A stretch of DNA of 64,000 nt from Roseiarcus sp036489975. GTDB lineage: Bacteria; Pseudomonadota; Alphaproteobacteria; Rhizobiales; Beijerinckiaceae. The translations under genes and the position numbers were made by a program. The notes beneath the pieces are model-generated. The model was not told the origin of the DNA, did no database searches, and saw nothing but the letters and a program-made list of their open reading frames with translations. The DNA lies in the NCBI GenBank assembly GCA_036489975.1, contig DASXES010000026.1:1-64000 (forward strand), given 5' to 3'. Shown in pieces: positions 53,842-62,554 of this stretch (its first letter is position 1; each line of letters starts with the position of its first letter).

Positions 53842-55070
53842 CGTCCCCTCCAGACGCGCGCATGCAGCGGGTTGAAGCCCAGCCGATAGACAAGCTCGGC
53901 CGGCCGCTCGATATCCCATATTGCGAGGTCGGCCCACTTGCCGGCTTCGAGGGTTCCTGTCTCCTCGGCGAGGCCAAGCGCACGCGCCGCGTTGCGGGTG
54001 GCGCCGGCGAGGCACTCGTCGACGGTGAGCCCGAACAAAGTGGCCGCCATATTGAGCGCGAGCAGGAGCGAGGTCATCGGCGACGTGCCCGGATTGGAGT
54101 CGGTGGCGACGGCCATTGGCACGCGATGCTTGCGCATGAGCTCGACCGGCGGCGCCTGTCGCTCCTGGAGCACGTAATACGCGCCGGGCAGCAGCACCGC
54201 GACGACGCCAGCCTTCGCCATCGCGGCGACGCCACCTTCGTCCGCATATTCGAGATGGTCGGCCGAGAGCGCGCCGAACTCGGCGGCGAGCGCGGCGCCC
54301 CCGGAATTCGACAACTGGTCAGCATGCAGCTTGACCGGAAGCCCTGCGCGTTTCGCGGCCGCGAATACGCGAGCAATCTCATCGCGCGTGAACGCAATCC
54401 GTTCGCAAAACCCATCGACGGCGTCAATCAGGCCTTCGTCCGCTAGCGTCGGGATCATGGTTTCTGCGACATAAGCGACATAGGCGTCACGTTTATCGGC
54501 GAATTCGGGCGGCAGCGCGTGCGCGCCGAGGCATGTCGCGCGGATTGCGACGTTCCGTTGCTCGACGAGCCGGCGCGCGACCCGGAGCGATTTGCGCTCG
54601 GCGTCGAGGTTGAGCCCGTAGCCAGATTTGACTTCCACCGTTCCGACGCCCTCGGCGATCAGGGCGTCCAGGCGCTTGAGCGCCGACGCCACGAGTTCGT
54701 CTTCGCTTGCCGCGCGGGTTGCGCGCACGGTGGAGAGAATCCCGCCGCCCGAGCGGGCGATCTCTTCGTAACCGGCGCCCGCGAGCCGCATTTCAAATTC
54801 GCGCGCCCGGTCGCCCCCGTAGACGAGATGAGTGTGGCAATCGATCAGAGCAGGCGTTATCCAGCGGCCTTCGCAATCGACCACGCGGGCGCCGTTGCGC
54901 GATGACGCTGGAAGCTCGTCCTGCGGGCCTACGAAAGCGATGCGTCCCTGGCGCGCGGCGATGGCGCCGGATTCGACGACCCCGAGCCCCGGGCGATCCT
55001 GCGAGAGGGTCGCCAGACGGGCGTTGAGCCAAACCGTATCGAGACGATCGTCGTCGTTTGCTTGCACCAT
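53838..55070 (-). CDS. hutI: Imidazolonepropionase
   Basis: Hydrolyses 4-imidazolone-5-propionate to N-formimidoylglutamate. The ATG at 55070 gives 410 residues; an in-frame TTG lies nine bases upstream. The metal-binding start of the amidohydrolase barrel is TPALIDCHTHLVYGGDRARE, with further motifs LPVKLHADQLSNSGGA, SADHLEYADEGG and ATDSNPGTSPM. It is the first gene of the leftward hut set. Divergent hutF begins 106 bases away. Confidence 0.96.
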   Translation of the reverse strand: MVQANDDDRLDTVWLNARLATLSQDRPGLGVVESGAIAARQGRIAFVGPQDELPASSRNGARVVDCEGRWITPALIDCHTHLVYGGDRAREFEMRLAGAGYEEIARSGGGILSTVRATRAASEDELVASALKRLDALIAEGVGTVEVKSGYGLNLDAERKSLRVARRLVEQRNVAIRATCLGAHALPPEFADKRDAYVAYVAETMIPTLADEGLIDAVDGFCERIAFTRDEIARVFAAAKRAGLPVKLHADQLSNSGGAALAAEFGALSADHLEYADEGGVAAMAKAGVVAVLLPGAYYVLQERQAPPVELMRKHRVPMAVATDSNPGTSPMTSLLLALNMAATLFGLTVDECLAGATRNAARALGLAEETGTLEAGKWADLAIWDIERPAELVYRLGFNPLHARVWRGR

Positions 55071-55092
55071 GGCGCTCAACGACTTCCCGCCG

Positions 55093-55124
55093 CGGACAGT
55101 TTCATGCTTAGTCCAAACCGTCCG
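55093..55124. promoter_or_regulatory. Inverted repeat in the hutI-hutF divergent region
   Basis: CGGACAGTTT (55093-55102) and AAACCGTCCG (55115-55124) match as an inverted repeat at 9 of 10 positions, with a 12-base spacer. It is in the only space between two divergent hut transcripts. It is a candidate binding site of a hut regulator, although it does not resemble the known HutC box and no regulator gene is in the window. Confidence 0.4.
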
Positions 55125-55176
55125 AAAGGCAAGCGGCCGGCGGGTCGAGGCCGATCGCCAGAAGCGGAGGCAGCCG

Positions 55177-56538
55177 GTGCCCGTCCTTCATGCTGCGAGA
55201 GCGCTGACCCCCGAGGGTTGGAAGTCCGAGGTCCGGCTGACGATCGAGGACGGCGCGATCAAGGCCGTGCAACAGGATGCCTCGGCGCAGGAGGGCGACG
55301 AGCGTCACGCGATCATGGCGCCGGCGGCGATGAACCTGCACAGTCATGCCTTCCAGCGCGGCATGGCCGGGCTTGCCGAAGCGGGGGGCAAGGAGGCCGA
55401 TACGTTCTGGACCTGGCGCGAGGTCATGTACCGGTTCGCGCTCACGATGTCGCCGGACGATGTGGAGGCGGTTGCCGCGCAGCTCTATGTCGAGATGCTG
55501 GAGGCAGGGTTCGCCGCCGTCGCTGAGTTCCACTATCTCCACAATGCTCGAGACGGCTCGCCTTATGAGCGACCGGCGGAAATGGCCGGTCGAATCCTCG
55601 CTGCGGCCGGCCGCGCCGGCATCGGAATCACGCTCTTGCCGGTCTTCTACGCCCATTCGACCTTCGGCGGCGCGCCGCCCACGCCCGAGCAAAGGCGGTT
55701 CGTCACCGACGTCGCGTCGTTCGCGCGGCTCCTCGAGGATTGTCGCGGCATGATCAACGCGACGGCGGGGCAGGCGATCGGCGTCGCCCCGCACAGCCTC
55801 CGCGCGGTGACCCCGGCCGAACTCCTGGAGCTGATGCCGCTCGCCGGCGATGACCCCATCCATATTCACGCCGCCGAGCAGATCAAGGAAGTCGAGGATT
55901 GCGTCGCTTCGCTCGGGGCTCGCCCGGTGCGCTGGCTCTTGGACAATGTCGGCGTCGGCGAACGGTGGTGCCTTGTTCATGCGACGCATATGGACGGGGG
56001 CGAGACGCGGGACCTTGCGCGCTCGGGCGCGGTCGCCGGACTCTGTCCGGTGACGGAAGCCAATCTTGGCGACGGGATTTTCAACGCGGCCGACTACATC
56101 CGCGGCGGCGGGCGCTATGGCGTCGGCACGGATTCCAATGTCTCGATTGGGGTCGCGGGCGAACTCCGCCAGCTCGAATATGCGCAAAGGCTGCGCGAGC
56201 GGGCGCGTAATGTGTGCGCCCCGCCGGGGATGTCGTGCGGGCGGGCGATGCTCGAGGCGGCCTGGCGCGGCGGCGCCCAGGCTTTGAGACGGAACTCGGG
56301 CAAGCTCGCGCCCGGCGCGGCGGCGGACATTCTGACCTTTCGCGCCGACCATCCGACCCTGGCCGGCAAGACAGACGATCAGATCCTCGACGCATGGATT
56401 TTTTCTGCCGGCAATGAGCTGGTCGATTGCGTATGGAGCGGCGGACTGAAAGTCGTCGCTGAGGGCCGCCACGTATTTAGAGACCAGATCGCGGCCAAAT
56501 TCGTGAAGACGATGGGCGAGATCAGTGCGGCGTCCTGA
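55177..56538 (+). CDS. hutF: Formimidoylglutamate deiminase
   Basis: Converts N-formimidoylglutamate to N-formylglutamate and ammonia, feeding HutG. The GTG at 55177 follows GGAGG by 6 bases and gives 453 residues; the open frame extends farther upstream but overlaps hutI. Amidohydrolase metal ligands lie in MNLHSHAFQRGM and DDPIHIHAAEQIKEVEDC. The later CLVHATHMDGGETRDLARSG and YGVGTDSNVSIGVAGELRQL hold the remaining ligands. It is transcribed opposite to the other hut genes. Confidence 0.95.
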   Translation: MPVLHAARALTPEGWKSEVRLTIEDGAIKAVQQDASAQEGDERHAIMAPAAMNLHSHAFQRGMAGLAEAGGKEADTFWTWREVMYRFALTMSPDDVEAVAAQLYVEMLEAGFAAVAEFHYLHNARDGSPYERPAEMAGRILAAAGRAGIGITLLPVFYAHSTFGGAPPTPEQRRFVTDVASFARLLEDCRGMINATAGQAIGVAPHSLRAVTPAELLELMPLAGDDPIHIHAAEQIKEVEDCVASLGARPVRWLLDNVGVGERWCLVHATHMDGGETRDLARSGAVAGLCPVTEANLGDGIFNAADYIRGGGRYGVGTDSNVSIGVAGELRQLEYAQRLRERARNVCAPPGMSCGRAMLEAAWRGGAQALRRNSGKLAPGAAADILTFRADHPTLAGKTDDQILDAWIFSAGNELVDCVWSGGLKVVAEGRHVFRDQIAAKFVKTMGEISAAS

Positions 56539-56554
56539 GGCCAAGCTCTCGGCC

Positions 56555-57229
56555 TCACCTGCGGCCGCCGACCTCATCGATATGGACGAGAAGGTCGGCC
56601 GGATCCTCGTACACGCGGAACGCCGTGGCCTGCTGCAATTCGCTTGCGCCGTAGCCGCCGCACAAGAGCCCGACGCCGAGCGCGCGGCAGCGCGCCGCGG
56701 CCAGCATGTCCCAAATGCTGTCGCCGATGACGATGGCGGTCTCGATCGGCGCCTTCAGTCGCGCGGCCGCGGCGAGGAATAGGTCAGGATCAGGCTTGGC
56801 GTGCTTGACCTGATCGCGCGTCACGACCGGGGTCCGATCGGGATCGACGCCGAGCGCCGCGAGGTTGACCGCCGCCGTCTCCATCCGCCCGCTGGTGGCG
56901 ATCGCCCATGGAACGCCTTCCTTGGTGAGATAGGCCAGTAATTCGCGCGCGCCGGGCAGGGGGCGAATGGAAGCGTGCATGCGACGATACGCTTCGGCAT
57001 GTAGATGGCGCAGGCGCTCGAGACGATCTTCGCTGAGGTCGACTCCGGTTTCGCGGCGAAGCTGGTTGGTGAACAGGCCGCCGCTCATGCCGATCTTGCG
57101 ATGGATGCGCCAGACTGACAGATCGACGCCCTCGGCGTCGAGAGCCTCCTTCCATGCCAGCACGTGCTGGTAGACGCTGTCCACCAGCGTGCCATCGAGA
57201 TCGAACAGAAACGCGGGCTCGATGCGCAT
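56555..57229 (-). CDS. HAD family phosphatase
   Basis: A 224-residue HAD-superfamily phosphatase with all four motifs. Motif I is FLFDLDGTLVDS (the nucleophile Asp near residue 10). Motif II is ATSG, motif III the Lys of KHAKPDPDLFL, and motif IV GDSIWDM. The helical cap (YQHVLAWKEALDAEGVDLSV, then WRIHRKIGMSGGLFT) resembles phosphoglycolate phosphatase or beta-phosphoglucomutase. Substrate unknown. GAGGAGACC precedes the ATG at 57229. It converges on hutF. Confidence 0.91.
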   Translation of the reverse strand: MRIEPAFLFDLDGTLVDSVYQHVLAWKEALDAEGVDLSVWRIHRKIGMSGGLFTNQLRRETGVDLSEDRLERLRHLHAEAYRRMHASIRPLPGARELLAYLTKEGVPWAIATSGRMETAAVNLAALGVDPDRTPVVTRDQVKHAKPDPDLFLAAAARLKAPIETAIVIGDSIWDMLAAARCRALGVGLLCGGYGASELQQATAFRVYEDPADLLVHIDEVGGRR

Positions 57230-57489
57230 CGACCTGGTCTCCTCGAGCGAGCGGCGCCGAGCTTGAGCGTCGGCATTGAAGCGAGAGAGGGGCAATGCGC
57301 CAGCGCGCGCGTCCGTTGTCAATCGCTATTCGGGTTTGGCGCGACCCGAGCGCCGCCGGCGGGTTTGACCGTTCGGTTGAACGGGTTGTTAAGTATACTT
57401 TCGCCAGTAAAGGTTAAACTTAAGACGGTCTTGGCTCAATCATCGATTCATGGCATATCATATTGACGGCTCTTAAAAGGAGCGACTCG

Positions 57490-57723
57490 ATGGATGGATT
57501 AGATCAGTTCAACTCGACCCTCGGCGACTTCATCTACGCTGTGTTCCACCCTTCGGCCACCAATCTCCCCGCGGGGTTCCTCGTCCTCGTCTTTGCGGTT
57601 CTGATGATCACCGCATTGCCCGAGGGCGCGCGGGAGAAAATGCGGCTGGGCTGCCTGGCGGCGGTGGCGCTGATCGTGAGTCTGTCCGTGACGTGGCCGG
57701 TGACCTCGGCGATCCTGCGCTGA
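57490..57723 (+). CDS. Small two-helix membrane protein
   Basis: A 77-residue protein starting at the ATG at 57490, 7 bases after AAAAGGAG. Two hydrophobic helices (AGFLVLVFAVLMITALP and LGCLAAVALIVSLSVTWPV) are joined by a short charged loop (EGAREKMR). The N-terminal 30 residues are soluble. I recognise no family. The strong ribosome binding site and the following terminator mark an independently expressed gene. Confidence 0.75.
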   Translation: MDGLDQFNSTLGDFIYAVFHPSATNLPAGFLVLVFAVLMITALPEGAREKMRLGCLAAVALIVSLSVTWPVTSAILR

Positions 57724-57747
57724 ACGGCGAAGCTCGCGCCGTCTCGA

Positions 57748-57776
57748 AGACGGTCGCCCTCGGGCGGCCGTCTTTT
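57748..57776 (+). terminator. Rho-independent terminator
   Basis: AGACGGTCGCC and GGCGGCCGTCT make an 11-bp stem with one G-T pair around the loop CTCG, followed by TTT. It lies 24 bases after the two-helix protein stop. Confidence 0.88.
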
Positions 57777-57814
57777 CGCGGGCCCATGGCTTTGCTAGGT
57801 TTCTTGAGCCGTTC

Positions 57815-58051
57815 TCAATAGTGGGCGCGATCCTGCGGCGCCGAAGGGGCGACACAACGAACGCCGAGCTTGCGCAGGATGGCGTCGCTTTTTGGCGAGG
57901 GCTCGGGCGCCCCGGTCAAATTGGCTCTCAGCGCCGCCAAGTCTCCGCAAGCCGGATAGGGGAGACTGGCCTGCGGACCGAGCGCGTGCGGCTGGGCGGC
58001 GGCTGAGCCGGCAAGGCCGAGCAAGGCGATTCCCGCATAGATCGAGCGCAT
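57815..58051 (-). CDS. Small exported protein of unknown function
   Basis: A 78-residue protein with a signal peptide (RSIYAGIALLGLAGSAAA, cut before QPHAL). The mature part has two cysteines (YPACGDLAALRANL and LGVRCVAPSAP), suitable for one disulfide. No domain recognised. It lies 44 bases downstream of the sirtuin on the same strand and could share its transcript. It converges on the two-helix gene. Confidence 0.68.
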   Translation of the reverse strand: MRSIYAGIALLGLAGSAAAQPHALGPQASLPYPACGDLAALRANLTGAPEPSPKSDAILRKLGVRCVAPSAPQDRAHY

Positions 58052-58095
58052 CGTCGTGGCTCCCCAATTCTTCGCCTGTCGTTCGAGGCATGGCG

Positions 58096-58947
58096 TTATA
58101 GTTGAGCAGGCTGGATCGAGCCTGACGCGGCTCGCGCCTCCAACAGGAAAGCGAGCGCGGATTCGCAGGCTTCCTCCGCCTTTAGCGTAAGCAGCCTATC
58201 CGCCCGGGTCCGGCCAAGATTGATCGCGGCCAGCGGCATTCCAAGGCTGGCCGCGCGCTCAACGAAGCGGAAGCCTGAGTAGACCATGAGCGAAGAGCCG
58301 ACGATCAGCATGGCGTCGGCCTGATCGAGATGGCCCAGGGCCCGGTCGACCCGCTCGCGGGGAACGTTCTCGCCGAAGAACACGACGTCGGGCTTGAGCA
58401 CGCCGCCGCAGCGCCGGCAGGACGGAACGGCGAAGGAGGAAAAGTCGGCCCCTTCGAGGTCGGCGTCGCCGTCCGGCGCTCGCCCCGCGTCGAGATCGAG
58501 CCAGCCTGGGTTCAGCCGGCCAAGTTCGTCCTGCAGTTCGGCGCGCGGCGATCTTGCCTCGCAATCCGTGCAGCGGACGCGATCGATCCGCCCGTGCAGG
58601 TCGATGACCCGCGCGCTGCCGGCCGCCTGATGCAGCCGGTCGACGTTCTGCGTCAAGAGAAGCTCGATTCCGCCTCGGCTCTCGAGCAAAGCCAAAGCGC
58701 GGTGGGCGTCATTGGGCCTAGCCTTATGAATACGCCTCCAGCCGATGAGGCTGCGCGCCCAATAGCGCCGGCGCGTTGTCTCCCCGCCCATGAAGGCCTG
58801 ATAGGTGACCGGCTGCGCGCGTTTCCAGTTGCCCTCGCTGTCGCGGTAGTCGGGGATGCCCGAACCCGTGCTGCAGCCCGCGCCGGTCAGGATGAAGAGG
58901 CGCCGATGCCGGTCGATGAAGTCTGTGAGGCCGGCGTATCCGCTCAT
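58096..58947 (-). CDS. NAD-dependent deacetylase, SIR2 family
   Basis: A 283-residue sirtuin that removes acyl groups from lysine with NAD. Motifs: GAGCSTGSGIPDYRD (residues 22-36, NAD binding), TQNVDRLH (about 99-106), catalytic H118 in DLHGRIDRV. A zinc site is formed by C126, C129, C177 and C180. The GDADLEGADFSSF insert between the zinc-binding pairs is longer than in CobB. KPDVVFFGENVP and GSSLMVYSGF complete the fold. Target proteins cannot be told. Confidence 0.95.
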   Translation of the reverse strand: MSGYAGLTDFIDRHRRLFILTGAGCSTGSGIPDYRDSEGNWKRAQPVTYQAFMGGETTRRRYWARSLIGWRRIHKARPNDAHRALALLESRGGIELLLTQNVDRLHQAAGSARVIDLHGRIDRVRCTDCEARSPRAELQDELGRLNPGWLDLDAGRAPDGDADLEGADFSSFAVPSCRRCGGVLKPDVVFFGENVPRERVDRALGHLDQADAMLIVGSSLMVYSGFRFVERAASLGMPLAAINLGRTRADRLLTLKAEEACESALAFLLEARAASGSIQPAQL

Positions 58948-59052
58948 CCGCTCATCTCGTTGAACCCGTCACGGTCTCGAGACCGCCGCGGCCCCTCATA
59001 TAGGCGCCCCGATCGCCGGCCGCGCGAGCGCATGACAAGGCTGCCACGCCGG

Positions 59053-59961
59053 CTAGCCGAACCCATAGAGCGCGACGGGATTGTCGACCAGGATGCGATT
59101 GCGGATCGCTTCGTTGGGCGCCCAATCGCTCATGAGGTCGAACAGGATCGCGTCGTCGGGCTTGGCCTCGGCCTTTTCGGTCGGGTGGGGCCAGTCGCTG
59201 GCCCAGACAAGTCGCTCCGGCGCCGCCTTCACATAAGCCCGCGCGACCTTGCTGACGTCGGCGTAGGCGGGTGGACCGGTTTTCGTGTCCATATAGGCGC
59301 CGGAGAGTTTCACCCAGGTCCGGCCGTGATCGAGCATTTTCAGAACCAACGCGAACGCCGGATGATCGACGCCGGCCGACTCTGGAATGCGCGCCCTGTG
59401 GTCGAACACGATCGGCGAGGGCAGTCGTTGAAGAAGACCAGCATTTTCGATGATCTGGTCGCCAGCCATGTGGATCTGGACGTGCCAGCCGAGATCGTTC
59501 ACGCGCTTCGACAAGGGTTCGAGCATGTCGATCGTGGTTGCGCCGGACTGGACACGATTGAAGCGGATTCCACGAACGCCAAGGCCGTGCAGCCGCCTGA
59601 GTTCGGCGTCGGTGACGCTCGTATCGACCACCGCCACGCCGCGCGCGTTTCCGCCGAGCTTGGCCATCGCGTCGAGCGTGCAGGCATTGTCAGTTCCGTA
59701 GGTCGAGGAGTTGACGACGACATTGCGGGTCGTGCCGAGCCGCTTCTGGAGCAGGCGGTAGTCGTCGACGGTCGCGTTCGCCGGCCTCAGCTTGGCGTTG
59801 GGCGCGATCGGAAACCGGCTGTCATAAATATGCATGTGGCAGTCGCAGGCGTTCGGCGGCGCTTTTAATTTTGGCCGTTCGATTCCCGCCGACCACGGCA
59901 CGGCCTGAGCCTGTCCTGCACTTGCGTCAAATCCGCTTGCCACGATGAAGGTCGCTCCCAT
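59053..59961 (-). CDS. Exported amidohydrolase (lactonase-like)
   Basis: A 302-residue metal-dependent hydrolase. It resembles 2-pyrone-4,6-dicarboxylate lactonase and other Amidohydro_2 members. The metal ligands are in ACDCHMHIYDSRFP, and LVWASDWPHPTEKAEA is the C-terminal Asp/His box. The N-terminal MGATFIVASGFDASAGQAQA reads as an export signal. Upstream of the ATG the frame continues to read RRPVCRGFLKA, a degraded Tat motif, without a start codon. Substrate unknown. Confidence 0.85.
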   Translation of the reverse strand: MGATFIVASGFDASAGQAQAVPWSAGIERPKLKAPPNACDCHMHIYDSRFPIAPNAKLRPANATVDDYRLLQKRLGTTRNVVVNSSTYGTDNACTLDAMAKLGGNARGVAVVDTSVTDAELRRLHGLGVRGIRFNRVQSGATTIDMLEPLSKRVNDLGWHVQIHMAGDQIIENAGLLQRLPSPIVFDHRARIPESAGVDHPAFALVLKMLDHGRTWVKLSGAYMDTKTGPPAYADVSKVARAYVKAAPERLVWASDWPHPTEKAEAKPDDAILFDLMSDWAPNEAIRNRILVDNPVALYGFG

Positions 59962-60056
59962 GGCTTTGAGGAAACCTCGGCAGACTGGGCGCCGCTCGTG
60001 CCCTGTCCTCCCTGCGGCCCGCGGGGATCCGCTTGACTGACGTGGGCCGGACTACG

Positions 60057-60734
60057 TCAGTCTTCAGCGGCTGCAAAGTCACTGAGGCGGGAGTCGCTCG
60101 TCGACTTCACGATCCGGGCCACTTCGGCCCGCACGACCGGCAACAGTTCCGCTTCGAACCATGGATTGCGCTTGAGCCAGCCGTTGTTCCGCCATGAGGG
60201 ATGGGGCATGGGCACGAGACGCGGATGACTGTCTGGGCGATAAATGTCCTGCCACCTTGCGACCGTTTCGCTCAAGCTCTTCCCGATGATCGTCGGGCCA
60301 AGATGCCACTTCTGGGCGTACTGGCCGACCAGCAGAACAAGCTCCAGATCAGGCAAGAGCGCGAGCAATCGCTCGCGCCACAATTGCGCACATTCGCGGC
60401 GCGGGGGTAGATCGCCGCCCTTGGCGTCGAGGCCGGGGAAGCAGAAGCCCATGGCGGCTACCGCGACGATCTGAGAATTGTAGAAAATATCCTCGCCGAT
60501 GCCAAGCCAGCCGCGCAGCCGGACGCCGGACGGATCGGTGTATGGTCGCCCTGAAGCGTGCGCACGCACGCCTGGCGCCTGCCCGACAATACAGATGCGG
60601 GCCGAGGTCGAGACCTGGACGACGGGCCGCGGCTCATGCGGCAGTGGCGGCAAGTAGCGCGGCGTGTCCCGGCAAACCCGGCAGGCGCGGATCTCTTCAG
60701 TAAGGGCCGCGAGTGAGAGGCGATCGGCATCCAT
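60057..60734 (-). CDS. Uracil-DNA glycosylase superfamily protein (Fe-S type)
   Basis: A 225-residue protein with the family-4/5 pattern. Four cysteines, C18-x2-C21, C98 and C115 (16 residues apart), match the 4Fe-4S ligands of family-4 uracil-DNA glycosylases. Motif A is GQAPG (residues 51-55), where canonical family 4 has GEAPG. The C-terminal block MPHPSWRNNGWLKRNPWF has the His of the second motif, with an unusual long insertion. The Glu to Gln change may alter activity, so uracil removal is not proven. It is separated from the Rieske gene by 47 bases. Confidence 0.82.
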   Translation of the reverse strand: MDADRLSLAALTEEIRACRVCRDTPRYLPPLPHEPRPVVQVSTSARICIVGQAPGVRAHASGRPYTDPSGVRLRGWLGIGEDIFYNSQIVAVAAMGFCFPGLDAKGGDLPPRRECAQLWRERLLALLPDLELVLLVGQYAQKWHLGPTIIGKSLSETVARWQDIYRPDSHPRLVPMPHPSWRNNGWLKRNPWFEAELLPVVRAEVARIVKSTSDSRLSDFAAAED

Positions 60735-60781
60735 ACCTTTGGACTACCCAAGCCTTGTCAGCCGATCAACCGACGGCTCCG

Positions 60782-62320
60782 TCACGCTCCTCCCTGTGCC
60801 GCCTCCCGCTCCAGGCTAACCTCGGCCTCGAGGTTCTCGAGATCCCGGAAAACCGAGGCGACCGCGAGCGTGCGTCCGGCGCGTTTCATGCGCGCAAGCC
60901 CGTCCTTGCCGGCGATATCGCCTTGCGTGGCGAGTTCGTCCCACTTCTCGGCATGGCCGACGTAGTTGATCGGCATGTCATAGTGCTGGCTCCAGAAGAA
61001 CGGAACCGCGTCGAATCGCTCGCGCTCGCCCAGCATGTTGAGCGCCGCCGTCTGTCCCTGCCGTTCCGCCACGACCCAATGCTCCACGCGGATGGCCTCG
61101 CCCGTGAGGCGGTCCGGCCAGCGTGCGATGTCGCCGGCGGCGAAAACGCCGGCCACGCTCGTTTCGAGAAAGGCGTCTACGGCGACGCCGCGGTCGATCT
61201 TCAGGCCGGCCGCTTCGGCGAGGGCGAGACGCGGCCGCACACCGAGGCCGGCGACAATCAGATCGGCCTCGAGGACTGCGCCGCCGCTTAAGGTTACGCG
61301 CTTGCCCTCCATGCCGCTCGCCGTCTCCCCCAAATGAAAGACGATTCCGTGGCTCTCGTGAATCGCTTGCACGAGGCGACTGAAGTCGGGGCCAAGAATT
61401 TTCTCCATCGGACGCTCTTCCGGCGCGACGACCTGGACTTCGATGTTGCGAGCGGTGAGCGAGGCCGCGACTTCGAGCCCGATGAAGCTGGCGCCGAGCA
61501 CGACCGCCCGGCGCGCCGTCTTCGCTCGCTCGATGATAGCGCGGCAGTCCTTGAGCGATCGAAGCACACGGACGTCCGACGGCCTGGCGCCGGGGATGGA
61601 CGGCGACACGGGCTCGGCGCCGGTCGCAAGAAGAAGGCGGTCGAAGGGGACCGTGTCGCCGCTCGCAAGCCGCACCTCGCGCCCGCGCGTCTCGATTGCC
61701 GCGACCGTCGTATTGAGCCGAAGGTCGATCGCGTTGTCGGAATAGAAGCTCTCGTCGCGCAGCGGCAGCCATTCCTCCGGGGCGCTGCCGGCGAGATAGT
61801 CCTTCGACAGGTTCGGCCGGTCGACCGGGGGCGCATCGTCGCTGCTCAGCATGACGATGCCGCCCTCGTATTTCCGCCGCCGCAGCATCTCGGCCGCGGC
61901 GAATCCCGCCGCGCCGCCGCCGACGATCACGATCCTCCTTGGCTCATGAGGCTTCGCGCGCGGCCTCGCTTCAGGCCGGGCCAGCTTCTCGCGCACGATG
62001 ATCTTTCCGTCGCGCTCATCCACCCGCCAAATATCAATCGGACTTAACGCCGGCGCGCGCAACGCGTCTCCGGTGCGAAGGCCGAAGCACGCGTGGTGCC
62101 AGGGACAGCGCACGGTGTCGCCGACAACGAGCCCCTCGGCGAGAGGGCCGTTATAGTGGGTGCATTGCGCGCCGACGGCGAACACCTCGGCGCCGCGACG
62201 CACGAGCAGCACTGGCTCTTTCTCCACATGGCCAACGAGCTTGCCGCCATCTGGCAGTTCAGCGGTGGAGATTCCAAGCGCGAGATTGGGGCCGGGGGGT
62301 TGCGCCTGATCTTCAGCCAT
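60782..62320 (-). CDS. Rieske [2Fe-2S] and FAD oxidoreductase (AIF-like)
   Basis: A 512-residue flavoprotein with an N-terminal Rieske domain. Iron ligands are C53-T-H55 and C72-P-W-H75. FAD is bound by RRIVIVGGGAAGFAAAE near 130 and NAD by AVVLGASFIGLEVAASL near 280. A C-terminal dimerisation domain (FFWSQHYDMPINYVG) completes the plan known from AIFM3 and ferredoxin reductases. It is cytosolic, taking electrons from NAD(P)H. Its partner is unknown. The divergent neighbour is cyoA, 234 bases away. Confidence 0.92.
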   Translation of the reverse strand: MAEDQAQPPGPNLALGISTAELPDGGKLVGHVEKEPVLLVRRGAEVFAVGAQCTHYNGPLAEGLVVGDTVRCPWHHACFGLRTGDALRAPALSPIDIWRVDERDGKIIVREKLARPEARPRAKPHEPRRIVIVGGGAAGFAAAEMLRRRKYEGGIVMLSSDDAPPVDRPNLSKDYLAGSAPEEWLPLRDESFYSDNAIDLRLNTTVAAIETRGREVRLASGDTVPFDRLLLATGAEPVSPSIPGARPSDVRVLRSLKDCRAIIERAKTARRAVVLGASFIGLEVAASLTARNIEVQVVAPEERPMEKILGPDFSRLVQAIHESHGIVFHLGETASGMEGKRVTLSGGAVLEADLIVAGLGVRPRLALAEAAGLKIDRGVAVDAFLETSVAGVFAAGDIARWPDRLTGEAIRVEHWVVAERQGQTAALNMLGERERFDAVPFFWSQHYDMPINYVGHAEKWDELATQGDIAGKDGLARMKRAGRTLAVASVFRDLENLEAEVSLEREAAQGGA

Positions 62321-62554
62321 TCCGTCCTCCCGAGTTCAGTTCCGCATCCGTGGCTCACGGCGCCCGCGGTCTAACACGAACAAACAGCCGTGGGGTTGAA
62401 CTTGATCCCGGTCGTCGCGCCGTGTCATGCTATTTTCGATCCCGCGAATGAATTTGCGGGTGAGTCGGGGTTGACTTGGGGCGATTGGACGAGTCGACTG
62501 CGGCGTCGGCTCCTTGAGAGATCTCGACGAGGAGTGAGACAGGCGGGCGGCGCC

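Noticed and set aside
57365..57399. A sigma-70 promoter (TTGACC or TTGAAC with TATACT) upstream of the two-helix gene
   Set aside because: The spacers are 23 and 11 bases, outside the workable range.
58330..59868. A 512-residue plus-strand frame across the sirtuin and amidohydrolase
   Set aside because: Spans two real minus-strand genes and shows no domain pattern.
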